A stretch of 64,000 nt of DNA from Cohaesibacter sp. GTDB taxonomy: Bacteria > Pseudomonadota > Alphaproteobacteria > Rhizobiales > Cohaesibacteraceae. Position 1 is the stretch's first letter; each line of letters opens with the position of its first letter. Positions 61,123 to 64,000 of the stretch are shown in pieces. The stretch is from NCBI GenBank assembly GCA_025210795.1, contig JAOAQZ010000029.1, forward strand, positions 1-64,000, read 5' to 3'. The position numbers and the translations under genes were made by a program. The notes below the pieces were generated by a model. The model was not told where the DNA came from and ran no database searches. It worked only from the letters and a program-made list of their open reading frames with translations.

Positions 61123-64000
61123 TTATTCGGGGGTTCCATAGCCGCCAGCTGTTGGTGTGGTAACCCGCACAGCTTCTCCTGCTTTCAGGAGCGTTTGATC
61201 CGAGCTTCCCAGTGTTTCCATGCTGCTATCAAGACGGCGAACCTCGGTTTTGCCGCATTGACCAGCCTCACCGCCTGCAAGGCCGTGCGGAGGGATGTCG
61301 CGGTGGGAGGCGAGGATAGAGCAGTCCATTTCCTCAAGGAAACGGATGGTGCGCTCGGTGCCATCGCCTGCCGAATATTTGCCCTTGCCGCCGGATCCTT
61401 GGCGAATATGGAAGTCTTCGAGCAGGACGGGGAAGCGGAATTCAAGGATTTCCGGATCGGTCAGGCGCGAATTGGTCATGTGTACATGCACGCCAGAGGT
61501 GCCGTTAAAACCGGGACCTGCAGGTGAGCCGGAGCACAGGGTCTCGTAATATTGGTATTGATCATTCCCAAAGGTGAGATTGTTCATGGTGCCTTGCGAT
61601 GCTGCCATGGCCCCCAATGCGCCAAACAGAGCGTTGGTGACATGCTGGGATGTTTCCACATTGCCAGCCACAACTGCGGCAGGATAGGTGGGTTTGAGCA
61701 TGCAATCATCGGGCAGGATGATGGTGATGGGGTCAAGGCAGCCTGCATTCATCGGGATATCGCTATCCACCATCACGCGGAAGCAATAAAGGACGGCAGC
61801 ACGGGTGACCGGCTCGGGCGCGTTGAAATTGTTTGGCAGCACGCCAGAGGTTCCGGTGAAATCGACAATGGCTTGACGGGCCTTTTTGTCGACGGTGATT
61901 TTCACCTTGATGACGCCGCCATGGTCGATGGGGTAGGTAAAGGAGCTGTCTTCGAGCACATCCAGCACCCGTCGGACGCTTTCAGCTGCATTATCCTGAA
62001 CATGCTGCATATAGGCGATGACGACCGGCATGGTGAAGTGATCGACCATTTTGGCAAGCTCGGCCACGCCTTTGGTATTGGCCGCGATCTGCGCTTTAAG
62101 GTCAGCAATATTCTGGGTGATGTTGCGAACCGGATAAGGGTGATCGGTGAGGACGCGGGTCAGGTCTTCTTCCTGAAAGACGCCTTCTGCCACCAGTTTG
62201 AGATTGTCGATGAGGATGCCTTCATCATTGATATTGGTGGCGCGCGGGGTCATGGAACCTGGAGCAGTGCCGCCGACATCGGCATGATGGCCGCGAGAGG
62301 CGACCCAGAAGAGGATGTCCTTGTCGACATCATCAAAAACGGGGGTGACAACGGTGATATCAGGCAGATGGGTGCCGCCATTGTAAGGGGCATTGATGGC
62401 AAAGACGTCGCCCGGCTTCACATTGCCCTTATTGTTGTTGATGATGCTTTCAACCGAGCGGTCCATGGAGCCAAGATGCACCGGCATGTGCGGGGCATTG
62501 GCGATCAGGCGGCCTTTTCCGTCAAAGACTGCGCAAGAGAAATCAAGCCGCTCTTTGATATTGACCGAGTATGCCGTGTTTTGAAGGGTGACGCCCATTT
62601 GCTCGGCAATGGACATGAAGAGATTGTTGAAAATCTCCAGCATCACCGGATCGGCGTCGGTGCCGATGGCTTCGGCCCGTGTTGCCTTGACAAGGCGCTT
62701 GATAACAATGTGATCTTTTGCGGTGATCTGGGCTTGCCATTCCGGCTCGATCACGATGGTCTGGTGCGGCTCCATGATAAGGGCTGGACCGGTAACTGTC
62801 TGACCGGGTGCGAGGGAGGCGCGCTTGAAAATTCTGATCTGGTGGGATCGCCCGCCGGAGAAGAATTCGCTCTCTTCGGTGGCGATGGCATCGCTTGAGG
62901 TCAGGGCAAGGTCCGGCTCGATCAGATCAGAGCCGCCGCCAATGCTTTCCACTTCAATGGCTTCCACCACAATTTGTTTGCCTTCAAAGACAAAACCAAA
63001 CTGCTTTTTGTGAGCGTCTTCAAACTGGGCGATCATGGCACCCAAATCACCAAAGGCCACGGGCAGGGAGGTGTCTGTGCCGTCATAGCGCAAATGCAGG
63101 CGAGGGAAGTGCTTGGCCTCGTCCTCTGTGATGCCCTGCTTGGCAAGATCACCAATATTAAGGGCCTGAATGGAGCTGCGCTCGCTGTCGACCTCTCCTA
63201 GCAAATCCTCAGTTAGCGGCTTGATGATGGCTTTTTGCCGGTTGGCTGAAATGTCAGCAAGGCCCATGCCATAGGCAGAGAGAATGCCCGAGAAGGGGTG
63301 AACCATAACCGTGGACATGCCAAGGGCATCGGCGACAAGACAGGCATGCTGACCGCCAGCCCCACCAAAGCAGGTGAGGGCATAATCGGTGACATCATAG
63401 CCGCGCTGAACTGAAATTTTCTTGATGGCATTGGCCATATTCTCAACGGCGATGGCAAGGAAGCCGTCGGCAACTTCTTCTGGGCTGCGGCCATCGCCAA
63501 TTTGGTCGGCCATGTCCTGAAATGCCGCGCGGACAGCATCATAATCCAGTGGCTCATCCTGATTGGGGCCAAAGACATGAGGGAAATAATCGGGCTTGAG
63601 TTTGCCCACCATAATATTTGCGTCGGTCACGGCCAGTGGGCCTCCACGGCGATAGCCGCGCGGACCGGGATTGGCACCAGCGCTATCGGGGCCAACGCGG
63701 AAGCGGGAGCCATCATAGTGGAGAATTGAGCCGCCACCTGCTGCCACAGTGTGAATGCGCATCATCGGGGCGCGCATGCGGACACCTGCAACTTCTGTCT
63801 CAAAAGCTCGTTCATATTCACCGTCATAATGGGAGACATCGGTGGAGGTGCCGCCCATGTCAAACCCGATCATTTTAGAGAAGCCCGCCATTTCGGTGGT
63901 CTCAACGGCCCCCACAACGCCGCCAGCCGGGCCGGAGAGAATGGCATCCTTACCCTGAAACATGTCCGCTGCGGTAAGGCCGCCGGATGACTGCATGAAC
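61123..64000 (-). CDS. Fused hydantoinase/5-oxoprolinase (HyuA-HyuB type), partial
   Basis: At least 957 residues; the 5' end lies beyond the window. The N-terminal part visible here is the HyuA C-terminal half (ILSGPAGGVVGAVETTEMAG, FDMGGTSTDVSHYDGEYE, GGAGGQHACLVADALGM). After about residue 430 the HyuB domain begins (DPVMLEIFNNLFMSIAEQMG) and continues with NAPYNGGTHLPDITVVTP and RGHHADVGGTAPGSM, ending VRVTTPTAGGYGTPE. This single-chain form is that of ATP-dependent 5-oxoprolinase, which opens 5-oxoproline to glutamate. Related fused hydantoinases and acetone or acetophenone carboxylase-like enzymes are alternatives. Terminator downstream. Confidence 0.93.
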   Translation of the reverse strand, partial: FMQSSGGLTAADMFQGKDAILSGPAGGVVGAVETTEMAGFSKMIGFDMGGTSTDVSHYDGEYERAFETEVAGVRMRAPMMRIHTVAAGGGSILHYDGSRFRVGPDSAGANPGPRGYRRGGPLAVTDANIMVGKLKPDYFPHVFGPNQDEPLDYDAVRAAFQDMADQIGDGRSPEEVADGFLAIAVENMANAIKKISVQRGYDVTDYALTCFGGAGGQHACLVADALGMSTVMVHPFSGILSAYGMGLADISANRQKAIIKPLTEDLLGEVDSERSSIQALNIGDLAKQGITEDEAKHFPRLHLRYDGTDTSLPVAFGDLGAMIAQFEDAHKKQFGFVFEGKQIVVEAIEVESIGGGSDLIEPDLALTSSDAIATEESEFFSGGRSHQIRIFKRASLAPGQTVTGPALIMEPHQTIVIEPEWQAQITAKDHIVIKRLVKATRAEAIGTDADPVMLEIFNNLFMSIAEQMGVTLQNTAYSVNIKERLDFSCAVFDGKGRLIANAPHMPVHLGSMDRSVESIINNNKGNVKPGDVFAINAPYNGGTHLPDITVVTPVFDDVDKDILFWVASRGHHADVGGTAPGSMTPRATNINDEGILIDNLKLVAEGVFQEEDLTRVLTDHPYPVRNITQNIADLKAQIAANTKGVAELAKMVDHFTMPVVIAYMQHVQDNAAESVRRVLDVLEDSSFTYPIDHGGVIKVKITVDKKARQAIVDFTGTSGVLPNNFNAPEPVTRAAVLYCFRVMVDSDIPMNAGCLDPITIILPDDCMLKPTYPAAVVAGNVETSQHVTNALFGALGAMAASQGTMNNLTFGNDQYQYYETLCSGSPAGPGFNGTSGVHVHMTNSRLTDPEILEFRFPVLLEDFHIRQGSGGKGKYSAGDGTERTIRFLEEMDCSILASHRDIPPHGLAGGEAGQCGKTEVRRLDSSMETLGSSDQTLLKAGEAVRVTTPTAGGYGTPE

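Noticed and set aside
61552..62898. Plus-strand 448-codon frame
   Set aside because: Antisense of the hydantoinase/oxoprolinase gene; His/Gly/Asp-rich shadow without motifs.
1..64000. CRISPR array or insertion sequence
   Set aside because: No regularly spaced direct repeats, transposase or terminal inverted repeats were seen.

Overview
The window looks like chromosomal DNA of an alphaproteobacterium, most probably of the order Hyphomicrobiales (Rhizobiales). The evidence is the set of lineage-typical genes (CpdR, GapR, DUF2336, DUF1036, DUF1244, a long acidic RpoD, ROSE-type heat-shock leader, extensin-like lipoprotein) and their order. Base composition is moderate for the group. A marine genus such as Cohaesibacter would fit, but that is a guess.

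Layout. 1-5 kb: end of a possible membrane protein, LytTR-type membrane regulator, DUF2306 membrane protein, small HTH protein, a structured transcript with a strong terminator, zinc metallopeptidase YpfJ and carA. 5-10.3 kb: yqeY-like gene, dnaG, rpoD. 10.3-16.7 kb: SIMPL protein, CAU-anticodon tRNA, ung, ettA, trmO, DUF2336, VOC protein. 16.7-23.3 kb: galU, MltB-like transglycosylase, DUF459 protein, hisN, a lysophospholipase-like hydrolase and a secreted basic protein. 23.4-24.4 kb: hsp20 behind a sigma-32-like promoter and ROSE RNA thermometer, then a candidate C-rich-loop sRNA. 24.4-28.2 kb: threonine aldolase and a bufferin operon (bufA, bufB, bufC, doxX). 28.5-30.5 kb: candidate sRNA, N-formylglutamate amidohydrolase, cpdR, tRNA-Val(GAC).

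30.5-38.7 kb is the most unusual segment. It holds one 7.6-kb gene for a 2527-residue membrane P-loop NTPase whose Walker A and Walker B motifs are separated by about 1070 residues carrying about 14 transmembrane helices. The C-terminal half is helical and repeat-like, and part of the gene is extremely AT-rich. I recognise no described system in it.

38.7-47.2 kb: LysR regulator divergent from an MttB-superfamily methyltransferase and a DMGDH-type flavoprotein (methylamine or betaine C1 metabolism), a chemoreceptor with a duplicated sensor module and an EamA transporter. 47.6-51.1 kb: rpmJ, pyk, DUF1036, DUF1244, gapR. 51.3-57.2 kb: a methionine-cycle block of ArsR-methyltransferase fusion regulator, metF and cobalamin-dependent metH. 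57.3-64 kb: a 25-residue membrane peptide, AlkD-like repair protein, amidase, extensin-like lipoprotein, cupin and a fused hydantoinase/oxoprolinase that runs off the right edge.

Overall, housekeeping genes dominate. The accessory or special features are the giant NTPase, the bufferin operon, the MttB/DMGDH pair and several unannotated regulatory RNAs.
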